Shown: piece by piece, positions 27,879-36,676 of the stretch
Layout: every line of letters begins with the position of its first letter
Numbering within the stretch: the stretch's first letter is position 1
From: Candidatus Rokuibacteriota bacterium
GTDB taxonomy: Bacteria; Methylomirabilota; Methylomirabilia; Rokubacteriales; CSP1-6
Assembly (NCBI GenBank): GCA_003220535.1
Contig: QHSU01000057.1
Location: 107,397-171,396 of the forward strand
DNA length: 64,000 nt
Direction of reading: 5' to 3'
The notes under the pieces: generated by a model
Database searches by the model: none
The model's input: only the letters and a program-made list of their open reading frames with translations
What the model was told of the DNA's origin: nothing
Program-made: the position numbers and the translations under genes

Positions 27879-28664
27879 TCAGATGACGAGCGACTTGCTT
27901 CCGTCGACCACGAGGGCGGCGCCGTTGACGTACGGGGCCCCCTCGGAGACGAGGAAGCACACCGCGTCGGCGATGTCGTCGATCGAACCCAGACGCCCCG
28001 ACGGGATCGTCTTGACGAACTCGCCCAGGATCGCATCCGGCGACGTGCCCTGGGCCGCGGCGTTCGCCTTCAGGAGTCGATCGGCGCGAGCGGTCTGAAT
28101 GCGGCCGGGCGCCACGCTGTTCACTCGGATGTTCAGCGGGCCGAGCTCCATCGAGAGTTCCTTGCTGAACATCCGCAACGCGGCGTTACAGGCGCTGCCC
28201 GGCGTATGCAGGGGAACGGCTTGCTGGGTGGTGCCCGTGATGTTGACGATGGTGCCTCCGCCACGCCGCCGCATGTGGGGGATGACGGCCTTCGCGCAGC
28301 GAATGTAGCCCAGGAGCTTGCCGTTGATCGCGTCGACGAAAGCGTCGTCCGGCACGTCGACGAAGGCGCCGAAGGCCGAGGCGCCGGCGTTGTTGACCAG
28401 GATGTCGACCCCGCCCAGTCGCTTGGCCGCCTGCTCGACGAAGCCCTGACACCCGGCGAGGCTTCGCAGGTCGGCCGGGATCGGTACGATCTCCATCCCG
28501 GTGCCTCGCGCGATCTCGGCCGCGGTCTCTTTCAGCTTCGCCTCGGTGCGAGCGCAGATGGCGACGGACACGCCCTCTTCGGCCAGCTTCCGCGCGATCG
28601 CCATGCCGATGCCTTCACTGGCGCCCGTCACCAGCGCCATCTTGCCCTTCAGCCCCAGATCCAT
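27879..28664 (-). CDS. SDR-fold protein with the catalytic Tyr and Lys replaced
   Basis: 261 aa. The Rossmann features are normal: TGASEGIG (13-20), NNAG (91-94), VAPGRIQTAR. The catalytic Y-x3-K is not present: the aligned segment reads S157-A-C-N-A161, so both Tyr and Lys are lost. The fold may still bind NAD(P), yet classical oxidoreductase chemistry is unlikely by this mechanism. A group of divergent SDRs with such changes exists. It is likely co-transcribed with the N-formylglutamate amidohydrolase-like gene. Confidence 0.8.
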   Translation of the reverse strand: MDLGLKGKMALVTGASEGIGMAIARKLAEEGVSVAICARTEAKLKETAAEIARGTGMEIVPIPADLRSLAGCQGFVEQAAKRLGGVDILVNNAGASAFGAFVDVPDDAFVDAINGKLLGYIRCAKAVIPHMRRRGGGTIVNITGTTQQAVPLHTPGSACNAALRMFSKELSMELGPLNIRVNSVAPGRIQTARADRLLKANAAAQGTSPDAILGEFVKTIPSGRLGSIDDIADAVCFLVSEGAPYVNGAALVVDGSKSLVI

Positions 28665-28735
28665 CGCGGCGTCTCCTTGCTCTCTCGGTAGCCTTCTCGT
28701 CCGAGCTGCCTTCGCGTCCCGGCCGCGTTCGTATC

Positions 28736-29845
28736 TCAGCCGGTGAAGATGGCCTCTGGAATGAGGGCGGACACGACGTAGTTCGGCACGTCGACCACGT
28801 TGCTGATGCGCAGGTCGGCCGCCACGCTGCAGAGGACGTACGCCTGCTCGCGGCTCCATCCCCGCTCTTGCAAGAGATCGATCATGTTGAGCAGCGCATT
28901 CCGGCAGGCGAGCGTCAGGTTCTCTCCCTCGTTCACGCCGTCGTCTCGGATCGGCATGCCCATGGCGGCGACGAACCCCCGCGGCGCCGCCCATTCCGGC
29001 GGCGCGAAGTACCCGGCGTGCGAGAAGCGGGGCCCGCGAAGCGCTCGCGCCGCGCCGGTGCCCTTCAGGACGCGGAAGCGCACGGCGGCGGTGGCGCCCA
29101 TCTCGACGGCGGTGACGCAGACCTCGCCGTCGCCCTGGGCGAAGTGGCCGTCGCCGGTGGAGAAGAGCGCGCCCTCGACCGCGACGGGGAGAAGTAGCTT
29201 CGATCCCTTGGTGAGCTGCTTCACGTCGAAGTTGCCGCCGTTCTCGCGTGGCGGCAGCGTTCTCAAGCCCTCGGTCGCCACGGGGCCGCGGCTGGGAATG
29301 GCGCCGGTCGCGTCGGGCGGAAAGACGAAGCCGCCGCGCGACAGCAGATCGTTCTCGCGCGCCGTCCACGCGCGCACCTGCGCCGCCGAGGGCGCGACCC
29401 CAGACACGCCCATGAACGGCGCGCCGGGAATGCGCACGCCCGGGAGCTTGGGCGACGTTGCCCAGCCGTCGCGGATCTGCCAGTGGACCAGGAACGGCGT
29501 GGTGAAGACGTCGCGAAGGAAGCCGAGCCCGGGGACGATCGCCGTGAACGCGTGCGGCTGGGGGACGATGTCGACGAACTCCACCTCGAGGACATCGCCG
29601 GGCCGGGCGCCCTTGACGAAGACCGGCCCGGTGAGGGGATGGATGGCGCCGGCCTCCATGTTGGCGATGTCCGCCTCGCTGGTCCCGGGGCCGAGCTGGC
29701 CGTCGACGCCGTCGCGCGTCGCGAGAACCACTTCTTCGCCCTCGTCGACGCTGACGAGGGGCGAAACGTCCGGATGGAACCGGTTGTGTCCGGTCGTCGG
29801 CTGATCCTTCAATCGCTTGCCCCGGTCGATCTCCACGCTCTTCAT
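28736..29845 (-). CDS. Acetamidase/formamidase
   Basis: 369 aa, PF03069 family. Conserved segments include NRFHPDVSPLVSVDEGEEV, the GPVFVKGARPGDVLEVEF stretch, DGHFAQGDGEVCVTAVEM and the C-terminal SVAADLRISNVVDVPNYVV. It hydrolyses formamide, acetamide or similar amides to ammonia and the acid. Start at 29845 is preferred (MKSVEIDRGKRLKD) because GGGGG precedes it; a start at 29875 lacks a site. The ammonia-yielding role agrees with the separate amidase at 9186. Confidence 0.9.
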   Translation of the reverse strand: MKSVEIDRGKRLKDQPTTGHNRFHPDVSPLVSVDEGEEVVLATRDGVDGQLGPGTSEADIANMEAGAIHPLTGPVFVKGARPGDVLEVEFVDIVPQPHAFTAIVPGLGFLRDVFTTPFLVHWQIRDGWATSPKLPGVRIPGAPFMGVSGVAPSAAQVRAWTARENDLLSRGGFVFPPDATGAIPSRGPVATEGLRTLPPRENGGNFDVKQLTKGSKLLLPVAVEGALFSTGDGHFAQGDGEVCVTAVEMGATAAVRFRVLKGTGAARALRGPRFSHAGYFAPPEWAAPRGFVAAMGMPIRDDGVNEGENLTLACRNALLNMIDLLQERGWSREQAYVLCSVAADLRISNVVDVPNYVVSALIPEAIFTG

Positions 29846-29901
29846 CGGTGCCCCCTGTACACTCCCCTGGGACAATTGCTCGCCCTCAGAACGGAGACAT
29901 C

Positions 29902-30189
29902 ATGACCGACAAGCCCTATCACGTCTACGTCATCGACCCCTGGCGGAGCGAGCCGACTACGTCTCGGTCCACACGCTATTGAACGCCGAGACGCGCCACC
30001 TGATCGGTGAAGCGTTCTCATCAACACCTCGCGGGGCCCGTGGTCGACGAGCGCGCGCTGGCCCGCGCGCTCCAGGACAAGCGTCTGGCCGGCGCCGCGG
30101 TGGACGTGTGGGAGCGGGAGCCGGTCGCCACCGACAATCCACTCTTGAAGGTGGACAACGTCGTCGCCTCGTCCCGCGCCGGCCGCTGA
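29902..30189 (+). pseudogene. Decayed D-2-hydroxyacid dehydrogenase gene with internal deletions and frameshifts
   Basis: An ATG at 29902 opens TDKPYHVYVIDPW, but the frame soon fails. Further pieces in other frames are clear: ADYVSVHTLLNAETRHLIG and then GPVVDERALARALQDKRLA followed by AAVDVWEREPVATDNPLLK, the two hallmark C-terminal blocks of the NAD-dependent D-2-hydroxyacid dehydrogenases. About two thirds of the normal ~320 aa are absent. The remnant stops at 30187-30189, and a copy of the structured repeat begins two bases later. Confidence 0.8.
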
Positions 30190-30190
30190 C

Positions 30191-30247
30191 TGGGGGGCCC
30201 CGAAATGCCCCCCCCCATACCCCCCAACGCCCGTGGCGCCCCTCGGT
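30191..30247. repeat. Single diverged copy of the structured repeat seen at 1-313
   Basis: Aligns with the tandem unit through the CGAAATG-C-run-CATACCCCCCAACGC core and the GCGCC that follows. Where the tandem copies pair GGGGCCA with TGGCCCC, this copy pairs GGGGGGC with GCCCCCC; the small hairpin changes from CGCT/AGCG to CGCC/GGCG. Pairing is kept while bases differ, which supports a functional RNA structure. It starts immediately after a stop codon, as the tandem array does. Confidence 0.65.
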
Positions 30248-30324
30248 CTCTCACCGCCGGTCATTTGTGCTACGCTGCGCGCGCTCGCCGGGCGACCGGC
30301 CACACCAGAAAGGGAGGTACGACG

Positions 30325-31092
30325 GTGCGACCGAACAAGATCAAGCAGATGTGGCGCGACGGGAAGTTCGTCACGCTGGGCTGGCTCTCGGTGTCTCACG
30401 GGTTCACCGCGGAGGTGATGGCGCGCCAGGGCTTCGATGCCCTCTGCGTCGACATGCAGCACGGGCTGACCGACATGAACGACGTCTGGCCGATGCTGCA
30501 AGCGATCTCGCAGACGGAGACGGTGCCGGTCGTGCGCGTGCCCTGGAACGATCCGGCGACCATCATGAAGGTGCTCGACTTCGGCGCCTACGCCATCATC
30601 GTGCCGCTCGTCAACACCGCCGAGGACGCCGCGAAAGCGGTGGCCGCGTGCCGCTATCCGCCGGTCGGCATGCGCTCGTCGGGGCCGGTGCGGGCCGTGC
30701 ACTACGGTGGCGCCGACTACGTGGCCAACGCGAACGGCGAGATCGTCATCATGGCCATGATCGAGACCAAGGAAGGGCTCGCCAACCTGGACAAGATCTG
30801 CGCCACCCCCGGGCTCGATGCCGTCTACATCGGCCCCGCCGATCTGTCGTTCGCGCTCGGCATGGCTCCGCGCGGCGACAACCCGGACCCGGTGCACATC
30901 GCCACGTGCGACAAGATTCGCGACGCGGCGCACAAGCACGGCATCAAGGCGGTCATGCACTGTGCGAGTGCCGCGTTCGCGGCCGGGGCGGTGAAGCGCG
31001 GCTTCGACATGATCATGCTCACGTCGGACCTGGCGTCGATGATCGCCGGGGCCCGCCGTCAGCTCGACGATCTGAAGGCCGCGACGGCGTGA
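30325..31092 (+). CDS. HpcH/HpaI aldolase/citrate lyase family protein
   Basis: 255 aa TIM barrel. DGKFVTLGWLSVSHGFTAEV at the N-terminus, LCVDMQHG, VPVVRVPWNDP, the metal-binding MAMIETKEG, and YIGPADLSFALG are typical class II pyruvate aldolase motifs. It should cleave or form 2-keto-4-hydroxy acids with Mg2+ or Mn2+. The GTG at 30325 follows AAAGGGAGGTACGACG. It begins a three-gene run with the alanine-racemase-like gene (34 bp gap) and the aldo-keto reductase. Confidence 0.9.
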   Translation: MRPNKIKQMWRDGKFVTLGWLSVSHGFTAEVMARQGFDALCVDMQHGLTDMNDVWPMLQAISQTETVPVVRVPWNDPATIMKVLDFGAYAIIVPLVNTAEDAAKAVAACRYPPVGMRSSGPVRAVHYGGADYVANANGEIVIMAMIETKEGLANLDKICATPGLDAVYIGPADLSFALGMAPRGDNPDPVHIATCDKIRDAAHKHGIKAVMHCASAAFAAGAVKRGFDMIMLTSDLASMIAGARRQLDDLKAATA

Positions 31093-31126
31093 GTCGGGCG
31101 CGGCGCGGTCGACGCGAGGAGTCTCT

Positions 31127-32254
31127 ATGACCACCGTCCCGCTTCGTCCGACCACGCTCGAGATCGATCTCGATGCGGCCGCCGACAACCTCCGTGCGGT
31201 GCGCCGGCTCGTCGGCCCTGAGCGCAAGCTGTTCGCCGTCATCAAAGCCGATGGCTATGGGTTCGGCGCGGCCGAGATGGGGGCTGTGTTCGCCAAAAAC
31301 GGGGCCGACTATCTGGCCGTCGCCGATCTGGGCGAGGGGATCCGGCTACGCCAGCGCGGCATCACTGCGCCTATCCTCGTCTATCCGAACTCGCTGCCCA
31401 CGGCCGCCGCGGACACGCTCGCTCACGGCCTCGTCCCGACTCTCGTCGATCTCGATGCCGCCAGAGCGTACTCGCAAGCGGCGGCCGGTCCCTGCGAGTT
31501 CTTCGTCAAGATCGACGTTGGGCTCGAGCGCCTCGGCGTTCCGGCCGAGCAGGCGGTCAAGACGATCCTCGCGATGCTGGAGTTGCGCCACCTTCGGCTC
31601 GGTGGCATCTGTGCGCACCCTCACGCCGAGGTCGGCGTCGATCCCGCCTACGCCGACTGGCAGCTCGGCCGGTTCACGGGCGTCGTCGACGAGCTGGAGG
31701 CCCGGGGCGTACGCGTGCCCGTGCGGCTCCTGGCCGCGACGCCGTTCGTCCTGCGGTTCCCGCACACGTATCTCAATGCCGTCGATCCCGGTCGAATGCT
31801 CTATGGCATCACGTTTCCCGGCGAGACCCCGCCCGTTCCTCTCCGGCCGACGTTCCGTGCCCTCGCCACGCGCGTCATCGCGCTCAAAGAGCTAGCGCCG
31901 CGCGAGCGGTTCGCCGAGCTGGCCCCGTTCCCGGTGACGGCGCCGATGCGGCTCGGTGTCGTGCCTATCGGCTCGGCCGACGGAATGCGCTGGCTCCACG
32001 CCGGGCGCGTGCTCGTGCGCGGCCGTGCGGCTCCCATCATCGGCTCGGCGTCGCTCGAGCACACGCGGATCGACCTGACCGGCGTGCCCGACGCCCGTGT
32101 GGGCGACGAGGCCGTGATCATCGGCCGCCAGGGCGATCTCGAGATCTCGCCGGCCGAGGTCGGCGCGCGACATGGCCTCGGCCTCCATCACGTGGCGACG
32201 TCGGTCGGGCCGCGCGTCGCTCGCGTGTACTTCCAAGGCCCGCCGCGAGGGTGA
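31127..32254 (+). CDS. Alanine racemase family protein (fold-III PLP) lacking the catalytic Tyr
   Basis: 375 aa. The PLP lysine K40 (FAVIKADGYGFG) and the VKIDVGLERLG segment are kept. The second catalytic base of true racemases, Tyr in GYADGY, is Ser283 here (VPIGSADGMRW), and the usual CMDQ loop is absent (IGSASLEHTRIDL). The protein therefore resembles Alr in fold but may not racemise alanine. Its neighbours, an HpcH aldolase and an aldo-keto reductase, point to a keto/amino-acid metabolite. The stop overlaps the region just before the next start. Confidence 0.8.
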   Translation: MTTVPLRPTTLEIDLDAAADNLRAVRRLVGPERKLFAVIKADGYGFGAAEMGAVFAKNGADYLAVADLGEGIRLRQRGITAPILVYPNSLPTAAADTLAHGLVPTLVDLDAARAYSQAAAGPCEFFVKIDVGLERLGVPAEQAVKTILAMLELRHLRLGGICAHPHAEVGVDPAYADWQLGRFTGVVDELEARGVRVPVRLLAATPFVLRFPHTYLNAVDPGRMLYGITFPGETPPVPLRPTFRALATRVIALKELAPRERFAELAPFPVTAPMRLGVVPIGSADGMRWLHAGRVLVRGRAAPIIGSASLEHTRIDLTGVPDARVGDEAVIIGRQGDLEISPAEVGARHGLGLHHVATSVGPRVARVYFQGPPRG

Positions 32255-32256
32255 CG

Positions 32257-33306
32257 ATGCGCTACCGCCTGTTCGGCCAGACCGGATTGAAGGTGTCCGT
32301 GGTGGGTTTCGGCTGCTGGCCGATGGCCGGCGACCGCTACGGCGCGATCGAGGACGACGAGGCCGTCAAGGCCATCCACCGCGCCCTGGATCGCGGCGTG
32401 AACTGCGTGGACACGGCACCCGCCTACGGCGCCGGCCACTCGGAAGAAGTCGTGGCGCGCGCCCTCGAGAAGCGCCGGAGCGACGTGATTCTCGTCACCA
32501 AGTGTGGAGTGAAGGCCCCACCGCCCGGTCAGCTCGGGCCGCTGCGTGACTCGAGCCGGTTGAATATCCTCAACGAAGTGGACGCGAGCCTGAACCGCCT
32601 GCGCACCGATTGGGTGGACGTGCTCCTCGTCCACTGGCCGGACGCCGGCACGCCGTTCGAGGAGACGATGCGCGGGCTCGAGGAGGTGGTGACCTCTGGG
32701 CGCGCCCGGTTCGTCGGCGTCTCGAACTTCACGGGCGCGATGATCGCCGAGTGCATGCGCACCCGCCGCGTCGACGTCTCACAAGTGGGTTATCACATGT
32801 TCGACCGACGCCAGGAACAGGAGACGTTCCCGTCCTGCCTCACCCACGCTATCGGCGTGATGGGCTACGGCTCGCTCGGCCACGGGCTCCTCACCGGCGC
32901 CTTCACCGCCTCGACGAGCTTCGGGGATCCGGGGCGCGACTGGCGCGGCAACGGAGTGGCCTTCGGCCAGCCCATCTTCCGCGGCGACAATTTCAAGACG
33001 AACATCGGCGTGGTCGAGCGGCTTCGCCGGGAGGTCGCCGAGCCGCGTGGCGTTCCCCTGAGCCAGATCGCGCTCGCCTGGGTGCTCGGGCATCCCGCGA
33101 TCAGCACCGCGCTGGTCGGTGCTCGCACCCCCGCGGAGGTCGACGCCAACGACGCCGGCGCCGGGCTCGAGCTCTCATCGAGCGAACGCGCGAAGATCGA
33201 TGTCATTCTTGCGGGCGCGGCCGGGCGCGTGCGGGAGTTCACCCCGCTGCGACCAGCCATGGAGCCGTGGGGCGAGGAAATTCCCGCTGGACGCGGAGGG
33301 GCCTGA
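32257..33306 (+). CDS. Aldo/keto reductase
   Basis: 349 aa (beta/alpha)8 NAD(P)H oxidoreductase. The tetrad is visible: Asp and Tyr in CVDTAPAYGAGHSE, Lys in VILVTKCG, His in LLVHWPDAG. SNFTGAMI and ALAWVLGHPAISTALVGART are typical. GTG at 32251 overlaps the upstream stop, but ATG 32257 is preferred given GCGAGG spacing. Probably the last gene of the aldolase operon. The substrate is unknown. Confidence 0.9.
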   Translation: MRYRLFGQTGLKVSVVGFGCWPMAGDRYGAIEDDEAVKAIHRALDRGVNCVDTAPAYGAGHSEEVVARALEKRRSDVILVTKCGVKAPPPGQLGPLRDSSRLNILNEVDASLNRLRTDWVDVLLVHWPDAGTPFEETMRGLEEVVTSGRARFVGVSNFTGAMIAECMRTRRVDVSQVGYHMFDRRQEQETFPSCLTHAIGVMGYGSLGHGLLTGAFTASTSFGDPGRDWRGNGVAFGQPIFRGDNFKTNIGVVERLRREVAEPRGVPLSQIALAWVLGHPAISTALVGARTPAEVDANDAGAGLELSSSERAKIDVILAGAAGRVREFTPLRPAMEPWGEEIPAGRGGA

Positions 33307-33400
33307 GCCGAGACCGATGCGGATCGGGGTTCTCGGTGCTCAACAAGTGGGGTATCGAAGACGTGCAGGCACTCGTCGGTCTCGCGAGCAGGGCTCGACG

Positions 33401-33769
33401 CTATCGAGTATCACGTCGCGAGGCGAGGAGCACGAGAACCAGCGCGACGAGCGCCGGTAATGCCTGCGTGAACAGGATCGACCTCTTCGCCGTCAGTCCA
33501 CCGAAGACGCCGGCGACGACGACGCAGCCGAGAAAAAAGGTCTTGAGCTCCTGCCGATCCGCCCACAACGCCCACAGAAGCCCCGCCGCCAGGAAGCCGT
33601 TGTAGAGCCCCTGATTCGCCGCGAGCGCGGCCGAGCTCGCGGACACCTCGGGCGTCATGCCGAAGATCCGCCGACCGACCGGATGATCCCAGAAGAACAT
33701 CTCGAGGATCAGGAATGCGATGTGACTCAGCGCGACGAGCGCCGTCAGACTGTTCGCGACGACGTTCAC
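33401..33769 (-). CDS. DUF1304-like small membrane protein
   Basis: 122 aa with four hydrophobic segments (NSLTALVALSHIAFLILEMFF; ANQGLYNGFLAAGLLWALWA; LGCVVVAGVFGGL; ALPALVALVLVLL). The WDHPVGRRIFGMTPE turn and NQGLYNGFLA are hallmarks of the DUF1304 family, whose role is not known. The GTG start at 33769 overlaps the SDR stop in GTGA, so it is translationally coupled to that gene. Between the aldo-keto reductase (ends 33306) and this gene, 33307-33400 may hold a small oxidoreductase remnant. Confidence 0.8.
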   Translation of the reverse strand: MNVVANSLTALVALSHIAFLILEMFFWDHPVGRRIFGMTPEVSASSAALAANQGLYNGFLAAGLLWALWADRQELKTFFLGCVVVAGVFGGLTAKRSILFTQALPALVALVLVLLASRRDTR

Positions 33770-34524
33770 TGCGCGAGCGCCCCACCGTCGATGACGAGCT
33801 CGCTGCCGGTCATGTACGCCGAGTCGTCCGATGCCAGATAGAGCACCACGGTCACGATCTCGGCCACGGTTCCCATCCGCCCCAGCGGCACGCGCTCGAG
33901 CCGTCGTCGCAGGACCTCCGGGTCCGGCATCGCGCTGTGGAGCATCTCGGTGTCGACCGGCCCCGGATGCACGGAGTTGCAGCGGATCTTGTCCTTGGCG
34001 TGCTGGCTCGCCGTCACCTTCGTGAAGATCCGGATGGCGCCCTTGCTGGCGGCGTAGGCGGGCTCCTGGTGTAGCGACTGCCCGATGCCCGCGACCGAGG
34101 AGATATTCACGATCGAGCCGCCGCCCGCCCGTCGCATGGCCGGAATCGCGTACTTCGTGCCCAGGAACACGCCCTTGGCGTTCACGGCCATCACTCGGTC
34201 CCACTCGGCGGCCGTGCGGTCCTCGATCGCGACCCGCGGGATGACGATCGCGGCGTTGTTGATCAGGATGTCGAGCTTGCCGTAGCGGCCCGTCGCGATC
34301 TGGACAGCGCTCTGCCAATCGGCCTCGCTGGTGACGTCCAGGTGCACGTACACGGTCTCGCCACCGTGAGCGCGGATGGTGGCCTCGACCTTCTGGCCAT
34401 CGGCATCGCGGACGTCGCCGAAGACGACCTTCGCGCCTTCGCGGACGAACGTCTCGGCTTCCGCCGCTCCCTGGCCACGCGCTCCGCCGCTGATCAGCGC
34501 GACCTTCCCGTCCAGCTTTCCCAT
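33766..34524 (-). CDS. SDR family oxidoreductase (glucose/3-oxoacyl reductase-like)
   Basis: 252 aa, complete classical SDR: GGARGQG cofactor loop, NNAA, the Ser in NISSVAG, Y-x3-K in PAYAASKGAI, and the closing GSELVIDGGALA. The substrate is not predictable. Together with the coupled DUF1304 protein it forms a two-gene operon. Upstream GGGGGAGACGACG precedes the ATG. Confidence 0.9.
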   Translation of the reverse strand: MGKLDGKVALISGGARGQGAAEAETFVREGAKVVFGDVRDADGQKVEATIRAHGGETVYVHLDVTSEADWQSAVQIATGRYGKLDILINNAAIVIPRVAIEDRTAAEWDRVMAVNAKGVFLGTKYAIPAMRRAGGGSIVNISSVAGIGQSLHQEPAYAASKGAIRIFTKVTASQHAKDKIRCNSVHPGPVDTEMLHSAMPDPEVLRRRLERVPLGRMGTVAEIVTVVLYLASDDSAYMTGSELVIDGGALAQ

Positions 34525-34560
34525 CGTCGTCTCCCCCTTCGCGCCGTGGCGCCGTCGGTC

Positions 34561-35472
34561 TCAGCGCGTGGGCGCCGGGTGCGTGGCGACCCAGTGCCTG
34601 GCGATGTCGATGCGCCGTGTGAACCACACGCCCTTGTGGCGCCCGATGTAGTCCAGGGCGCGCTCGAGGCCGGCGGCGCGCGACGGATGCCCGATGAGCC
34701 GCAGGTGCAAGCCGAGCGACATCATCTTGGGCTGCGTCCGGCCTTCGCGGTAGAGCACGTCGAAGCCGTCCTTCACGAACGTGAAGTAGTCGTCGGCCGT
34801 GAAGAAGCCGCCGCTGCCGAACTTCGAGTCGTTGGCCGTGAGGCTGTACGGCACGATCAGGTGGGGGCGGTCGTTGACGCGCACCCAGTACGGCAGCTCG
34901 TCGTTATAGGCGTCGGAGTCGTAGAGGAAGCCGCCTTCCTCGACGAGGAGGCGCCGCGTGTTCACGCTGGGCCCGTAGCGGCAGTACCACCCCATCGGCC
35001 GTTCGCCGACGGTCTTCTTCATCGACTCGACGGCCATCCGGATGTGCTGGCGCTCCTCCTCTTCGGGAAGCTCGTAGTGCTTGATCCACCGCCAGCCGTG
35101 CGAGCAGACGTCGAACCCGGCCTCGCGGATGGCGGCGGCGACCGCCGGGTTGCGCTCCAGCGCCAGCGCGCACCCGAACACGGTCAGCGGCAGCCCGCGC
35201 TCCTTGAAAAGCCGCAACACGCGCCAGAAGCCCACGCGGCTGCCGTACTCGAACAACCCCTCGGCCGCGAGGTCGCGGCCTTTCACGCCGTAGTTGGTGG
35301 AACCGGATTCGGTCAGCGTGGCTTCCGAGAAGCCGTCGTCGTGGACGTTGTACTCGGAGCCTTCTTCGTAGTTCACGACGAAGTTCACGGCGATCCGTGC
35401 CTCGCCCGGCCAGCGCGGGTGGGGCGGATGGCCGCCGTAGCCGACGAGGTCCCGCGGATAGGGGGTGGACAT
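34561..35472 (-). CDS. puuE: Polysaccharide deacetylase family protein, PuuE/allantoinase type
   Basis: 303 aa. Starts PYPRDLVGYGGHPPHPRWPG and continues RIAVNFVVNYEEGSEYNV, the PuuE opening. VFGCALALERNPAVAAAI, CSHGWRWI and the YRYGPSVNT-like segment match the cofactor-independent allantoinases of the NodB fold. The expected reaction is opening of the allantoin ring; relatives act on other cyclic amides. It is divergent, with 43 bp between starts, from the amidohydrolase at 35516. No other purine-breakdown gene is present, so the symbol describes the family. Confidence 0.85.
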   Translation of the reverse strand: MSTPYPRDLVGYGGHPPHPRWPGEARIAVNFVVNYEEGSEYNVHDDGFSEATLTESGSTNYGVKGRDLAAEGLFEYGSRVGFWRVLRLFKERGLPLTVFGCALALERNPAVAAAIREAGFDVCSHGWRWIKHYELPEEEERQHIRMAVESMKKTVGERPMGWYCRYGPSVNTRRLLVEEGGFLYDSDAYNDELPYWVRVNDRPHLIVPYSLTANDSKFGSGGFFTADDYFTFVKDGFDVLYREGRTQPKMMSLGLHLRLIGHPSRAAGLERALDYIGRHKGVWFTRRIDIARHWVATHPAPTR

Positions 35473-35515
35473 TGGGGAGATTCTAGAACATCTTCACCTC
35501 GAGGAGGATGTGGCG

Positions 35516-36655
35516 ATGGTCCCGGCCCTGATTCTCTCGTCCGATTCTCATGTCTTCGAGCCGCCGGACCTGTGGACGACCCGCATCGACGCAAGATTCC
35601 GCGATCGCGCACCCCGGATGCAGCGGATCGACGGCGCCGACCAGCTCGTAGTCGAGGCGGATCAGGTCATCTCGGGTATCGGGCTAATCTCGAACGCCGG
35701 CGCGCGGTTCGAGGCTCCCGAGACCATCTCCGCTCAGGGGCGTTTCGAGGACGTGCATCGGGGAGGGTACGACCCGGACCAACACCTGAGCGACATGGAG
35801 CTCGATGGGGTGGCTGGCGAGGTGCTGTACCCATCGCAGGGCCTCTTCTACTTCCGGGTGACGGACACCCAGCTGATGTCCGCGATCTTTCGCGCCTACA
35901 ACGACTGGCTCGCCGACTTCTGTCGCACGGACCGGACCCGGCTCAAGGGCATCGCGATGATCAACCTGGACGATGTCCAGGACGGCATCCGCGAGCTGGA
36001 GCGGGCCGCCCGCCTCGGCCTCGCCGGAGCGATGATCACCGAGTATCCGCTCGAGCACCGGCGCTACGACCAGCCCGAGTACGAGCCGTTCTGGGCCGCG
36101 GCCGCGGCGCTCGGGATGCCGCTCAGCCTGCACACGGCCACGCGACGGCAAGGCAAGATCCGCGGCGCCGGCGAGAAGACGCTGCGCGACGCGAGCAGCC
36201 GAGCGACGAAGGCGTTCTACCCCGCGCTCTCCATGTGCGACATGATCTTCTCCGGCGTCTTCGAGCGGCATCCCGGCCTCACGGTGGCCATCGTGGAATT
36301 CGAGCTGGCGTGGGCGCCCCACGTGCTCTCCACCATGGACTACACGTATCGTGAGCGCCACGGCGAGGCGATCTACCGATTCAGGGACGGCATGCGTCCG
36401 AGCGACTTCTTCCGTCGCAACGTCGTGCTCAGCTTCCAGGAAGACGCCATCGGCATCCGCCTGCGGGACGCGATCGGTGTGGACAACATGATGTGGGGCT
36501 CGGACTACCCCCACAGCGAGTCCACGTTCCCCCGGTCGCGAAAAATTCTGGCGGACATTTTGGCCGGGGTCCCGGAAGACGAGCAGGCGAAAATCGCCGG
36601 CGGCAACACGGCGCGTGTGTACCGCTTCGACGTGGCCTCGTTGACAACCCGGTGA
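35516..36655 (+). CDS. Amidohydrolase family protein (PF04909)
   Basis: 379 aa. SSDSHVFEPPDLW is the usual N-terminal D-x-H; LSLHTATRR and the closing WGSDYPHSESTFPRSRK hold later metal/catalytic positions. GFEAPETISAQGRFEDVHRGGYDPDQHLSDME is family-like (read in parts). The start at 35516 follows GAGGAGG by 8 nt; a longer frame to 35465 is rejected. It is 21 bp upstream of a fumarase-superfamily lyase and likely in one operon with it. Confidence 0.9.
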   Translation: MVPALILSSDSHVFEPPDLWTTRIDARFRDRAPRMQRIDGADQLVVEADQVISGIGLISNAGARFEAPETISAQGRFEDVHRGGYDPDQHLSDMELDGVAGEVLYPSQGLFYFRVTDTQLMSAIFRAYNDWLADFCRTDRTRLKGIAMINLDDVQDGIRELERAARLGLAGAMITEYPLEHRRYDQPEYEPFWAAAAALGMPLSLHTATRRQGKIRGAGEKTLRDASSRATKAFYPALSMCDMIFSGVFERHPGLTVAIVEFELAWAPHVLSTMDYTYRERHGEAIYRFRDGMRPSDFFRRNVVLSFQEDAIGIRLRDAIGVDNMMWGSDYPHSESTFPRSRKILADILAGVPEDEQAKIAGGNTARVYRFDVASLTTR

Positions 36656-36676
36656 TGGCCGTGCGAGAGAACGCCC

